Source: Bostrychus sinensis | Taxonomy: Eukaryota > Chordata > Actinopteri > Gobiiformes > Eleotridae | Length of the DNA stretch: 64,000 nucleotides | Direction: 5' to 3' | Assembly (NCBI GenBank): GCA_020698575.1 | Contig: CM036258.1 | Span: 22,960,795-23,024,794, forward strand | Shown: piece after piece, positions 18,171-33,100 of the stretch | Layout: every line of letters starts with the position of its first letter | How positions within the stretch are numbered: position 1 is the stretch's first letter | Position numbers and translations under genes: made by a program | Notes under the pieces: generated by a model | What the model was told of the DNA's origin: nothing | The model's input: the letters and a program-made list of their open reading frames with translations, nothing else | Database searches by the model: none

Positions 18171-21100
18171 CTGTAAAACAAAGAGGGAGAGGGGCACATT
18201 AGAAATGAAGAAAAATATAGAGAAAGATAATAACTATGATGCTAATGTGTGCTAATGTGGGGGCTTTAATTATTCACACACTGGAAGAGCCATCAAATGT
18301 ACAGCTGTAAGTTGCAGGAGAATAGAAACATCTGAATACATAATACATACCTAAAAATAGAGAAAGATATGTTTATAATGCTTATATGGAGCTCAACAGT
18401 GACCGCCCACCTTCGGTTCGTGAAGTAAATTTCTCATTTACCCCACTGACTTCTAAAAATCTGTATTCTAGGAGTTTATTGGTTCAATGGAGGCTAATCA
18501 GCTATGGGGCAAATAACACAGAGCCATCAAAAGGATTATCTAAAACTTGAAAATTCAGCAAAATATGTTGTCGTTTATGATGTTTTAGATAAGTATTTAT
18601 AGCTGAATTTATAGCTGAATGAAATATGGTATATGGTCATGAGTTAGTTTTAGTGTTTTAGCTTATGTCAAGCCATTAAAACATACTGACTTTTTGAAAA
18701 GTGAAAGATGAAAACAAATAGGAAATTCATATCCAGCACCGTGGTGTGGGCTGCTCTTTTGGTCTTTGCTCAACTTAAAAGCATACATCTACAATTTAAA
18801 AGGGCTATATTATGTTTTTATTATCTATCCTTTTGGTCACCACTAAAACAAATGTTTTACAATCTTTAAAAACATTATGTGATTAACAGAAAGCGTTTCT
18901 AATAATTACATTACTACTGCCATACACAAAGAGGGGAAGAGACCAGCAGAGGTCAGCAGAGGGCAGAGTGTTAGCGTTTAATCAAAATCAGACAGAAAAA
19001 AAACAAAATTTTCAGTCTTCTATTTTTCTACAAAATGAACAATATCTGTGAGGAATCAGTGGAAAGCAGTCTGGATGTAGAGGACTTGTTGATTGGTCAG
19101 TGCTTCCTGGAGTGGGCGGGGGTTCGTGGGAGAGGCAGAGGTTCATGCAACCAAGTGTTCTGAGGCCTCAGAAAGGCAATGTCAGAAAATACAGGATTAC
19201 TTGAACAGGATGAGTGAACAGGGATGTTCAACATTATAACATGTTAGAAAGCTCAGAAAAGTGGGTTCGGCATTATATAGTCCCTTTAAATTGAGAATTT
19301 CTTAATTTTGAGAGAATTTTCACCCATTTTAATGATGATCAAGATGCTGCCTCAGATATCCAGAGTGTCTCCAGCCCAGTCTTTCACAGCTTTAGTACAG
19401 CACAATATTCACAATAATATTCCTTGTTGCTCCTTGCAAGAGGAGCATACTAGAACAATAAAGTAAAATAACATCTATTTCGAGATAAGATTATTTCATT
19501 TTGATAGATTTGTTTAATAGTTGGATCCATACATTTATACGGCCAGTGTAGATTTACAAATTAACCAAACACATGCCTGTCTTTGAACACAGGGAGAAAC
19601 ACGGAGTACCCAGAAAGAACCCACAGTAAAACGGGAACGACACACTGGGATTGAACCCACTGACTTTTTGCTCTGAGGCAAGAGTGCTAACCACCCTGCC
19701 ACATGTACCCCATATAAAATGTCCAAAGAAAAATCTGGGGTGCCCCTTTAAACATGCAGCTTTAGATATATATGCCCAGTATGGCCACCATCCCTGTCCT
19801 AGATAATACATGTTGTCATGTTAGCAGTGAATAGTGAGCAAGCAGGGGCAGCAGAGCGGTACGCAAAAATATATTTTTACCAAAATGTGCAATGCAGTAG
19901 AATGGCCTGGCATCAAAAAACAAGCCACAGATATGAGACTACAATATTGGGCTCAAGGTGACACTCCTGCACACTGAGGCATTATGCACATGCTGCGGGC
20001 GGTCTTGTTAATTCAGTTAGCTGCACATTTTGTCCTTCTGTGTGAGATGCTGCAGCCTTGGCACACGCGGCGTACATGGAGATAATACCAAACAAATGAC
20101 AGACATCAGAAAAGCTGCGCAGAAAATGATATAAAAGCAAACTGCAGCAAGTGGGCTGAGAATTGCCAGTAAATGAGCGCTTCTTCACGGGGGCCCTGCG
20201 ATCCATCTCCCCCTGCAGCCTCGCAAGTCAATGTATTTTTTGGCTGATGGCTGTTTTTTTTATTCATTCATCGCTGCAGGAAAGCTCATCTGTGAACAGC
20301 TGGAACGCCCGGTACGTTCCTACACATCTCACGCTGACATAACAATTACTAATACGGCTTTACGCTTCAGATTAAAATACCATAATAAAGAGATAATGAC
20401 TTATGCCAGTGCCATCTCGTAAGATCCCAGCAAGGTGCAAGGACGTCTGACGAAAAGAATTCTATCATGTTACCAGGCAATAAAAGGCTTTTAAGGGTAA
20501 AACACCAATACTTTGTGAGATTATTCATTATCTACTTTATGGATTATGTTAGTAAGAAACATGCCAGCCTTCTTGGAAGAAATTAGCGTGGCCTGTTCAA
20601 ATGCGACTTCTCATAGTATACTCATATTATTTATTAGCATGCATAAAGCACATATTAACAGGAACTTTTCTGCTAAGACCCCAGTTCCTGAGTTCTTTTT
20701 AAGGTTAAATGTAGGTTTTAAGGTTAAATGTGAAATTTGGTTCTCTGCATTTGACCCATCCTTCAGTGCCACTGGGGCAACCTGTAAGGAGCAGAAGGTG
20801 ACCGCTGAGCAGCTCCCGGGACCCTTGTCCAGATCTTGAGCCAGGATCTTGGTCAGTAGTACCTAGCTGGAGGATTAGCCTATTGTGCATGTTTTTTTTT
20901 TTTTTTTCCAGACACATGCAAACTCCAAAAAGAAAGGCCCCACACAGGCATTTTTTTTAACTTGGTGACACATTTTCCCCAAATTTCTGAGGACCACATG
21001 ATCACTGCATTAGCTCCAGCCACCCAAAAGCCCAAAACTGTAATTGAAATAAGCATAAGATGAATAAATGACCCCTAGAAGGCATTTCATATCCATAAAA

Positions 21101-24100
21101 CAACATGCCACCAAAAGTAGAGGCAGCTGTACATTTTGTTAACTGAGTTGAAGCCCACCTGAGGGGAACGTGGTGCTGCGTGTGTGTGATGTACGGCTTT
21201 ACCTTGTGAGCAGTGACAGCGAACTGCTCTGCACTGTTCATCATGTCAGCGGTCTTGTCCTCAGCCCGACCTAACCGCTCCCCGCGTTCATTCAGAGCCT
21301 GGCTGGCCTTCTGCACCGCACTGGTCACGCTGTCCGCCGCCGAGTGGAGGATACTGTTACCTGCAACACATACAAGAGAAAAAGGAAAAAAAAAGTAGAA
21401 TAAGAGTTACTATTTGGCCTGTAAGTGTTTATAGCAAATGCTTATATTCCTTGCAATACCAATAAACTGCAGATTAACCCAAGTCTTTAATAACAAGGGA
21501 TAAAATGGAAAACAGAAAAATGTATTACTGAATGAGGACAATAAAGGGACTAGACCATGACCCAAGTAGGTAGGGCTAAACCAAAACTAAACCAGGACCA
21601 AACAATAGTATAAACTTCAAATTTAAGGCCAAAAACCAGAACAAGACTTGAATACTTCTCTCTAAATCAAACTATATTTGGAGTGGACTGCAAAAGACTC
21701 CTGAGCAGGGCCGCCGAAAGACTTGATGGGGCCCTGGACAAAACCTCTAGAATGGAGGCCCCCCATATATATAATTGACCATTTTTGGGACAGTTTTTCC
21801 AATTTTCTAACCCTGTACTTTGTTACTGTACTTAAAGTAGATTATATTGAGGGTACTTTTACTTCACAACATTTTAGAGCAAATAACTTAGACCTTGACT
21901 CCAGCCAGATAACCATCTAAATTCAGGGGTAAATGCTCTACCACATTAAGCCACAAAGTACTAATATCTCATTATGTTAAAGCATCCCCTAAAATCCAAC
22001 TTTTGGTGTTATTAAGAACCATTACCTTCATGTATTAAAAGAATAAAAAAATACAGTACCATTAGAGGCTATAAGCTGATATAAAATGAGGTCTTTTGTC
22101 TGAACTTGTAACAGTAATAGCAGGGAGTTAGAAGAATTTGAGTGCAGCGACTGAACCATGGCTGCACTGCTTGTACAGCTACTTGGGGAGCTCTACTGTG
22201 CAGGCACTGTGAGACGTAAAATGTTGAATAAATAGGGTGCAGTAGGGTCATTCATGACTAAGAAACTCAAATACTAAAGAGTTGCATGTACTGGAAAATA
22301 TGCAAAGTGGATAATGAACAAAACATAAAGCTGTTGGGGTGCTCTGATGCTTGATGATGAATATGTAAAATACTAGCAGTGGGAAATGAAAAATGTAATT
22401 TCTACAAAGTACGTTGAGCGGTGAAGTCCACTCATCTCACTGCTTCCTTTTGCATGACGATATTGCTTTCCAGAAAAACACATTCCACACATTATTACAG
22501 GCGAGGTGGGGGAAGTGTCTTGCCCAAGGACACAATAGTATGAACTGGGGAGAGTGGGATTTGAACCACCAACCTTCCCGTTTTAGGATGGCTGCTGTAC
22601 CTCTAAAGCCACTGTCTGGTTTTCAATTTTGGAACACCATGCATTACATTATTATTACTGTTAAGCATTAATTAAGTATTAGATAAGGATTAGTAAGCAG
22701 TTAATTGATCATTTACAAAGCATTACTTGAGTTATAAATATTGTTATTAATGTTTAATTCTTTTGTAATAAGCTCATGTAACTCAGTGCAAGATTATTAG
22801 TGTTATTCAGTATCTATTAACTGTTTATTCATCAAAATATTGCTCATTATATATTTATTATTAAAGCTTTATTACTGTTTAATAGTGAAGAGTTATTCTA
22901 AGTGTCACAACTAGGGCTTGACATCTATTTTTTTTTCTCACTGGCCACCGGGGCTAATCTTTGTCAAAACTTACTAGTCAATTAGTGTTTTTACTAGCCA
23001 CAATTTATTTAGTGAATTTTTTGTGTATATTTTAAAGTATAATATGAGAATAAAGTAAAATTTGGTTTTATGCTTGCACAGAGACTTATCAAATATAAAA
23101 CACAGGTTTACCTATAGGCAGAATAAAGTGTATCTCTGTGCATGTGATGTCAGATCTTTTAAAACATGTAATTTTTGTTTTACCCATGATGACTTACTAT
23201 ATGATAAATGGTGTTCACTCGAGCAGAGCAACATATATTCAGGCCTAACTTCTGAAGTTAAGATATAGGCCTAGGTATGCATACAATTCAACCGGCCCAA
23301 GTGGCTAGTGGGAGTATTTGTGTCACTGGACAAAATGAAAATCTACCTGCATATGGCTGGGTGGCTAGTGGTAATGCCAAGCCCTGGTCACAACATATTC
23401 CAGAATCAGTATCTGGACTGTGATACTGTCAATCATCAAAAAGTGTTAAGCTAAGTTTTAATATTTCTTCTGAGTCTTCACATTCTAGTGGTTGAGACAA
23501 GAAGAAAATCTTTTGCACCTTTAATATTTAAAAAAACAGCAATACTGCCTGGAAGGTCAAAGCCAGATTTGTCTGCCTGGTTATATCTATATTGGAAGTA
23601 CACAATCTCAGACTCTCCAGTGGGAGCCCGATTCAATTTCCAACCTCTATACAATGTAATAACTTTGAAGCAGCTCACTGAGAAACGCTCGAAGGTACTG
23701 AAAGTATTAAGACATGACAAGCCTTATACCGGCGTCTCCCAGGAAACCACTCTATAGCCTGTATAAATCCTATAGCAGGTGAGTTGAGTGACAGTTAATT
23801 GGGACGGCTCTAGTATGGCGGGACATGTGACAGGCCCGCAGCAGATGGGGAGGACAGCTGGTGTGGTTGCTTCAAAAAACAAGCCGAGTGGATAAAAGTC
23901 AAAGAAGTTTATGAGGTGACACGCCCAGATGAGACAAGAAGCGGCTCCCACCCACACCTCTCAACGCCTAACTGGAAACACATGCTAGCGGGGCGATGGT
24001 GCACTGATAACACGGCTTCCTGCAGCAGTCGGCCAAGGGGAGGGAGGATGGCTGCACATAAACATCTGGCGCTTAATATTAGTCAGGATTTAATATAAAG

Positions 24101-27100
24101 TAAAAGATTTTATAGTGAAAAATAGAAATGTAATGTTTATTCAAATAGGTTATCCAGTCACAGAGGATCCTGCACTTCTCTGTGGCATATCTTAGCGAAA
24201 AACCAGCCTTGCAAGAAAAGAATCACTGACCAAGTGTCCCTGATGTCTCGGGTGTCGTGAGAAAGTCATGCATCCTGTTTCGAATCAACCTGACGTGAGA
24301 ATTTTCACAACAGTTTATTAACCTGCTCTGAAATGTTGGGAGCGCTCCGAAGAAAAAAACGTGACCAAAACAGCAAATAAACAGGCAAAGAGGCATGGTT
24401 ACACTTGAAAGCATTAGGTGGTTTTACTGACGTGGAATATGGCAGAGTGGTTTTGCAAACTGATGTCTACAATCTACAGTTTCATCTAGTTATTACTGTG
24501 CACATATGCTGAGGGTCACCAAAGTAAATCATCTGCCTCCTTGTGTGGTGCAGCCAGAGTCCGCTTGTGGCTGGATTTCTCTGTGTGTGAATAGTAACAA
24601 CACATAAGGCCAGGGTTACATGTGCACATTATAAATGCACAATTTCTGCATTTGGTATCTGCAGGAGTCTTCTGCATATGAAACACTTTTTATTTTGAAA
24701 AAGTATGAATACGGTAGGGTAGACTGGAAAAAGGAGCTTTTCAGATCTGTTCTGATCACAGTTCCAATTACATATGCCTAACACTGACAGTAATGGTGGT
24801 TTTTCAGATGGATTGTGAGCCAAAAAAAGATTACAATTTTCATTAATTTTAATCCAAATGAATTATTAAAAAGCAGTTCAACCTCATAATATCTCCACAT
24901 ACATTCAAATGACATTAAATCAATGTTTTGTCATCATATTCTCATTTTCAGCATTTGCAGTGAAGCCATGTGGATAAAGCTATTTTGCCAATCCTCTTGT
25001 CAGGACATTTATTTTTTAAGATAAATATATTTACCCATAGCTGATGCTTTGGTGCTCACAAATTTACATGAGCTCCACATATTCTGCCTATGCTATGAGA
25101 TCTTTCTTGAACTAAGTCTGGGACAGCTGGAGGTGCTGCTGGTTATTCCCCAGCAACCCACAGCCCAGTGGTTAGACAAAGGGAACAATGTTAATTTGAA
25201 TTTTAGGCCTTTGTGTATTTATACAGCAGCTCGCATTAACAGGCCTGATCATGCATTATATGACTTGTATATGCACAAAATAAAAATAGCATGACTGAAA
25301 TGAATTTTATTAATATAAATTTGCACAGCACATTTTCATTTCATATCTGAACCTTGTGTATTTTTCCTCGCATAAAGTCCTTGTGTGGCTTATACTGAAT
25401 ATTGTGTTTCACACTATAGTGACATGTTTTACAGTGTTGCAGTGGTGTAACTTGGCAATGAGGGGCCCCAGTGCATGTTTTAAAAATGGGCCCTCAAGAT
25501 TTGAAGTACATTCATCTATTACATATATACACGCAGTATAGGTTTATTCAAATAAAATTCACATTTATTTAAAAAAAAGTTAAATTCTTCCTTAAAATAA
25601 TCTGAAATTTTTAAAGACACATTTAAACATAAGGTATATATTCTGGTGTTACATTTTGTAATAAGTTAATAAATTTTATTTAAATGTACGGTCATGTGCT
25701 GCCCCGTTTATTATGAATATTTGAAGCCCAGATGTTGCCTACACGAGCTCTTATGGGCCCCGGTCTGATGTCACGCCCCTGCAGTGTTGTCTGTTGTAGA
25801 TAAAATAAAGTTTACTTAGAGCAAAAACCTGCGTTTTTTAATTTCTTTTGACATAGTACAGGTCTTCCTAAAAAATGCACATCTTTTCTTGTAAAGACAG
25901 ATGGCTCCTAATCATGTGCTCCTCCGTGGGAACAAGAGGAGACGCACTCATATCTAACTCCCACAGCCAAAATGATTCAAACACCGCCCTTTTGTTTGTC
26001 AGAGCAGCATTTCCTCTCATTCATAAAGCAGTGTATGGTACAGTAAGGACTCTGGAATACTACAGGGACAATGTGGATAAACACAAACGTTTTAGAATAG
26101 TGTCTCAAAAATATATTTCTGTAAGTGGCGCTATTCTGTGCTCAGAGAGTGGGAGTTGATCACAGAGTCACTGTTATGTATCACTGCTTCTGCTGTTCAA
26201 TATTGTATTTAATGAGAATTCCTAATGGTAGTCTCCTCCTTAAAGCTGGGACACACCTCCTTAAAAAATGCTGTAGGAGTAACAGTATCTTTTTCACATT
26301 TGTAAAAAAAAAAAAAAAAAGAAGACTAGGTATAATGATAATGAATGGAGAGGGTGCTTATTATCAGGTAGGACATCTGACATTAAAACAAATGACTATG
26401 CAAATCAGTGCATAGTTGGAGGAAGATGGTTTGCTGTGGCAACCCTGGAAGGGAAAAGCCAAAAGAAAAGATGGTTTTAAAAAGGATAATTTGACCACAC
26501 AGCACTTTCTAAAGACTAATGCTTTATTCATGAGGCCTTTATATTTATTAGCATTCAGTATTTTGTCAGAGCAAGAAAAGAAACCATAAAACCTGCCTTG
26601 TTTGTAATAAAGAAGGTTTCTTATCAGCTGATCACTTGTGAATGACACATATTCATTTAATACTCCCAACTCCAATAACATTCAGACTGCAGGAGTCCAG
26701 CGATGAATCAGATTATTTTGGTGGGGCTATCAAATTACTGCCATTCAAGTCATGCAAACATTTCTAAATGATATTAAAAGTCCAATTATAGTCATATAGA
26801 CACAAGACAGTCATTTAAATCAGTTCTAAATCTATTGCCACAATACTGCTCCTTGGTTTGCACTGGGTATTTATGGCTGCTAAAAAACCCAGCTTTGCTT
26901 CCTCTAAAATTTCATAAAATAAATGGTCAAATATGCACTGTTGAAATGTATACATTCACATATTAAATTACATTAGAAATGCACTAAAAGTTCATGCCAC
27001 TCATTCATCAGCTGTTTAAGTCTGGTTCTCCAACACAATCTCCTTTTACTTCAGAGCAGCTCACGGTGTATAAATCGCTACTGATGGAGAGCTTTAATGG

Positions 27101-30100
27101 GTTTCTATGGGACAGCTCGGATCATTTTTTCCCCCTGTAAGGAAGCTAGATGGTGGTAGGATAAATGAGCCAAAATCATCTCTCCTCTGGACGCTGAGCA
27201 CCTGGGAGTCAGTGGAGCAATGGGCAGGCCATGAGGCTGGCTGATGGATGATGATTGGAGGAAATGACTGAAGCTTTTAGCTGCCAGCGGTATTCACTGA
27301 CAATGTAGAATCAGAGCTCAAAAGTCTTGTGCTGAAGTGCTGCCGGAAGTGTAGAGCAAAAGAGATGTACCTCATTTTCTCCTTTTGTACATGTTACACT
27401 CTAAACCATACCTGGGCATTTTACGGCCTGTGGGCCACGTCCGTTGTCTCTGTTACAGAAAGAGAGAGGAGAGAACGTCCTCGTATTGACTGGGAAGCTG
27501 GGGAGCAACGTCTCTTTTGAGGCACAGTGAAGTGCTGCTTGCGATGCTAATCTACCAATCACATCCACGCATTCAGGTACAAGAAGTGAGATACGCAGTG
27601 GAGAGAGGAGAGACAGAAACAGGCATGGGACAGGGTGAAGTCAGACTGGACTGAAAATGACGACTTCTTCCCAGAGACCAGCTCAGAGACCAGAGACTAG
27701 GGCTGATCTAGTGATGATCTGGTTTTGTTAATGCTGTTTTGGTAAATGCTAAAATTTCCTGTATTATTTTAGCATTTGCTTGCTTTGATTTATTAAGTTT
27801 AAACATAACTAGATACACAGTCATTATTGAGCACAAGCAAAGTTAGCGTTGACCGGGCCCTCTGCAACCGGCCCAGATTCCAATGTGGCCCTCCGGAAAA
27901 AATAATTGCCCACCCCTGCTCTAAATAAACAACATAATCATAGAACTGCTGAGTTTGCATCCTGTTTTAGTTCCATTAGTAGTTTGTTTGTTCATTGATA
28001 TCATATTTCATTGTTGTGGGGAAACTAGCCTGCTAGTTAGCCCAGCAGGTACACAAATGTTATAAACTTCTCCTGTTTGACAGACCAGCAGCTGCTATTG
28101 CAAGGAAGGCAAGGAAGCAAGACTGTGTGGTAATATACTATCAAAAGGCTTTACATGTGCGCTAAATGATATGTGTGGAACTTTGCCTAGTTGTGCGTGC
28201 ACATTTTCAATTTGTGTGTAACTCTGTGTAATTGCATGCACACATTTTCTTTCACACATACAGACTTTTTAAAATATATTTTGCTTTTTAGTATGAGAGA
28301 AGAACAAGACAAAGAACAAGCAAACAACAAAACACAAATACTCCCCCTTAGAAAAAAAAAAACTCCATTATTTTAAGTAGATACACGATGCAATTAACAG
28401 TGGTTAGCCACAATTTTGACAAAGGTGTTGTATCCCTTCCTTATCTTTTCTAAAGGTATGCAGCTGTTCATTTCTAAATACCATTTTCTTTTGAGGGAAA
28501 TCAGACTTCCATGTGACAGCAATACACTTTCTGGACAAAATTTGCTTTAGTGGCTCATCAGTTTTCATAAAGTTTCCTAGCAAGCAAAACACTGGATCAA
28601 GAGGTAATGAATTTTGAATAATTTTAGACCAAACGTTACAAAAACTAAAACAGAATTCTCTCACCTTCACACATGACCATGACAGTGTAGGAAAGAGCCC
28701 CTGTCTGCAGCACATAGGAAACATGTGTCAGACAGATCAGGCTTAGACTTGTGACGTTTCTCTGAAGTTAAATACATGAGCAGATGAACAAAGGTCCTGA
28801 ATGCACGATCGAAGTGGCATGAAAACGTTTTGTCTCAGAAAGTTTTGTATGAAGCTAGTGACTTGTGCACATGCAAGTAACAATCTGTCCATGTCAAAAC
28901 AGTTTTGTTAATAATAGGACCTGTGCATGTGTATTTAATAATCTGTATGTGTGAATGAAAACGTGCACGTGCAATTACACAAAGTTACACACAAATCATT
29001 TTGCGCACACGTAAAGCCTTTTAATAGTATATTAACGCCATAACACTGCACAAACGCCTAAAGGTGTATATGAAAAAGGCAAAGATATATAAAGATATGT
29101 CTTATCTTAAAATGGCTATAGCACAAATATGGATGGATATTGTGTGCTGAGCCTGGGATTTGGCTGGAGGACTGTGGTCAGACAATACAGTTCTCAAATG
29201 AATACCACCTGTATGGAGAGAGAATGTGATATAGTGTAATGTACATTTAAACAGCTTTGAACTTGACTAACATTGTAAACATGAAATTATAGGCCAGCTT
29301 CCTCCTACATGCAGAAAAATACATTCAGCTCCAACAACCAGGACCTTTAGTTTAACAGGGGCCACTGTTTAGGAACCCGGTTGGGGTCAGAGACAATAAT
29401 GTTGGCCCCTGCTCAACATGTTATTATGAGGCTTTGGAAGCACAACAAGGACACGGAGAGATCACAGAAAGTGAGTTAACCCCTTCCTTCTCTGAGGCTT
29501 ACACAGGTCCAGACATATGGGAGTGATAAAAGAGCAGCTCGAGAGTAAGCAGGCCTCTGTTCAGATCAAGTTCCTAGAAAACAACATAAACTGCAAGTTA
29601 TTATGGTTGGTAAGGGCATGTTTTTAAAAAGATAGTTCAATTCAGTGTTCAATTATAAAAAGAAACTACACTACACATCCAACATTCACACAGTATTCCC
29701 AAAGCAAGGTAGGTTCACGCGTAGTACACCTGATTCTAAAGCAGTTGTCTTGAGTATACCCGAAATAGATATACTGCCAGTTTTGAAATTCCAGTGTTGT
29801 GAAGGTTGTGATGGTGAAAAGGCATCACAGAGGCCCAGACCGCTCCTGTAGTAGGACAACCCCCTGCTGGAGTTTAATTAATGCAAATCTACGCATTACC
29901 CAGAGCGGCAGAATCAGACTATAGCTGCCCCACATGAGGAGGGTGCGTCCTGTTCCTACAGCACGTACAGCATAATATTACTCCATGAAATTATCCCATC
30001 ATTTTTCACATATTATCGCAGCAGTCACATTTCTTCCATTCATTTTCAACAAGAAACTGGAATTGCTTTTCGAGGGTTAAGCAAAAGTCATTTCTACTTT

Positions 30101-33100
30101 GAGCAAAACTTTGTGGGTCGTGGGTGACAAGGATTCACTCTCACATTCATTCGCTTGGGGCAATTTGGATTCTTCAGTTCACCTAACACATGCATCGTGT
30201 CTCAGCAAGGAGGTTGTGGGTTCAATCCTCAAATCAGCCAACTATGTGTGTTACTGCAGGATTTCTCTGACTTCCTCTGACCATCCAATGACGTGCATGT
30301 TTTAGGTGAAGTGGTGGCTCTAAAGGTGCTTTTCCACAAGGATGGAACATGGCGGGACAGGGCGGTTTGGAGGGAAGGTTCACATTCTGAACCTCTCACC
30401 CCCTAAGTGTACTTTGGACTAAGATTAGCTGGTTAGGGTTCACATTTTATGCCTAAGAGACACATGTCAACTAACGTCTCATGACCCAATATGGAGAGGG
30501 TCAAAACAATGGGCCACAGCTGCTACATACAAGTCAAGAAAGCAGGAGACATTCAGAAATTCATGACATTACTGACCAGTGTCCAGGGTGTACCCCCCAT
30601 TATTGTTTTATGATTGTAGATGATAAATTAGCACACCATAGGTATCGAAAAAAGTACTGCACATCAAAAATCAGGTATTGTTTAAGTACTAGTATCGAAA
30701 AAATCTGAACAGTACCCAGCCCTACTCATTGTAATGAAGCAAGTGTTCTTTTAAAGACATCCAAGTGTTGTAAGAAGGGAAGACATGTTCTTGTGAGGAA
30801 TATAGTTTGACCTTGTGTGCACGGTTAGCCTTTAGTTTAGTCACCGTCTCGCTGGTGAAACGCTCTCAGAATGCCCCACAGAGGACACTAACATGCATGG
30901 CACATTCCAAATGTGCCCAAGAGCCGTGCTGACACCAACAGAAAGTAGCTACTAGGCATTCATGAAGGGACTGTCTGGGAGCCTTTAATCAGCAGATAAA
31001 TGTCAGATGCACACAAGACTTAAACATGTCTAATCTGCTCCACCGGACTAGGCTTCAACATTCTAAAAGGTTTTACTCTGGTACAGAAGCCTGAAGAGGA
31101 CATTAAAGAAAAAGCATGGAGTCATTGTGTGATGACTGAATGTCAGAATAAAGGTTTTCTGACAGCATGAGTTAGTAACTGTACAGAGTGGAGTGGAAAT
31201 GAAGGACAGAAGGGTACGATTTGACATTTTCAGATGTGGTTTCATTCATCGTCTTCTACTTATTAAGGCGACTGTGAACAACTATGGGGCTTAGGCAGGG
31301 TGGACACTGGACAGTGGTCAGTTAGTCACCAGGCTGACACAAAGAAAAACACAGACAATCACTCACTCTCACATCCATCCACTAGTGACATGTCTTTGGC
31401 CCACTTTCAGTTATAAACTTAAAAAAGGTGTATTCAGAGCATAATAAACCAAAGAACATACTAAAGAATGTTGAAAATGTAAAAGCAAACAATAAAGTAT
31501 TGAGAGAGAACTAAAGGTACTCCAGCAGAAATCCTGACTGTGAAAAAATAAGAATTTTAGGAAATTCTTGGCTTTCAGATCTGTGCATTTTCCTCAGTGC
31601 CTGTGATTTAGGGCAGTTTCTGATTAGGGGCAGCTTTTTTACATTTTACAGGATCTCTCTATGTTAGTGGTTCTCAAACTTTTTAACTCTGAAAGCCAAA
31701 TGTTTCATGTAGTGATACTTGAAGTAGTAACACAACATGAGATTAATATTGTGATTTAAACCAAAACTAAACTGGGCCTAAACCAGCACAAAAGCAGGAC
31801 TACACCAGGCATAAACCATCAAGGACAAAACCTCTGTTCAAAAAGGCCTCCACACAGGACTAGATATGTCACTAAACTAAGTATTGTCTAATTTTGACTT
31901 TTTGTAATATTTGAGAAACACACAGATGACTTGTCCAGTTTCACTTACCTCGTCTCAGAAGATGACCATGCTGCAAAACCAACTGTTTCCTCATTCTGTT
32001 CATATACCTTTTACAACGGAACAAGACTGACTCTACAGGTTGGTCCTCTGGGATGAAAAAAGTCCAATTATTCTTCATCATTTAAAACGCATCATTCCAG
32101 ATTAGTAATCACTAGTTAGGAATTGAAGGGGCCACACACCTATTAATAAAATGGTTAATTACTTAAATTCACTTGTTAAACTGTAGGACCAACATGTGAA
32201 TGCAGTTACAATGGAAGTTATTACAACAATCCTGAATACAAAATGCTACTATTTTCTCTATGTTTTGAACGCTGTGCTCTGAGCAAAGGTATCCACTGTC
32301 ACATGCCAAGATCTCAGGTGAATATGGTGTGAACTCCAACCTGAAGGTGTATCTCGCAGACAGGGTCCTCCTCAGTTATGGTCCCACACCTGAGCAGCGG
32401 CATGAGTTTTGTTTTGCACTGGTGTGAGACTTAAACTGAAGCAGACACACTTCACAGTAGGCATTCTCTTCTCTGTTCTTCTTGATGCACACTTTACCAC
32501 CTTTCCCTCTCAACCAATCACCTCTCAAGTCATTTATATACATTAAATAAGCGCTGTCTCCTCAGTCAACCACAACTCCACCTCAGCAGCAGAACCACCA
32601 GCCACCTCAGCCTTTCCATCTCCTCCTCTCTAAAATATGCTTGTATCAAATCGCTTAAAATTCTGTCATCCATTACTTGCATGCTATTGGGTATACATTT
32701 ATTTATTAATGTCATTCTGAAATACATACACATACTGCAGAAGAACACAGAAATAAAAACAAAATCCGGCTCTGACAGGATACCATTACCTTCCAGCAGC
32801 TCCAGCTTTTTATTTAGAACTACCTGCCCTTTACAAAGACTGTCTCCCAAATGCTTCTGTGTAGGTTGGAAACCATCTGGACAGTTTGTTATTTAGCAAA
32901 CACCCTCTGGGCCTATTCTCACTTCACCTCAGTAAGTTAAAAAAGTTCAGCAAAGTCCCAAAGCTATGGACTAGCTCAGTGTTGTTCTCCTAAAAAAATG
33001 CAATCCCCTCAGCTACTAGAAATGGCTAAATCTACAATGTTATTTTCCAAAAGAGATGTAATGAGGACTTTTAAGTAGGACCTGTGGGAACATTTGGACA

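Larger units (their letters stand above)
18171..21202 (-). other. stxbp6: stxbp6 last intron (3.0 kb)
   Basis: It contains a copy of the AGGGGCTATATTATG family (18795-19290), a dispersed fish repeat (19530-19705) and another repeat (20705-20870). No coding sequence is recognised. Confidence 0.8.

Noticed and set aside
30640..30726. hAT-type right end (GTACCCAGCCCTA)
   Set aside because: The terminus resembles hAT ends, but no left partner or duplication of CTCATTGT was found upstream.
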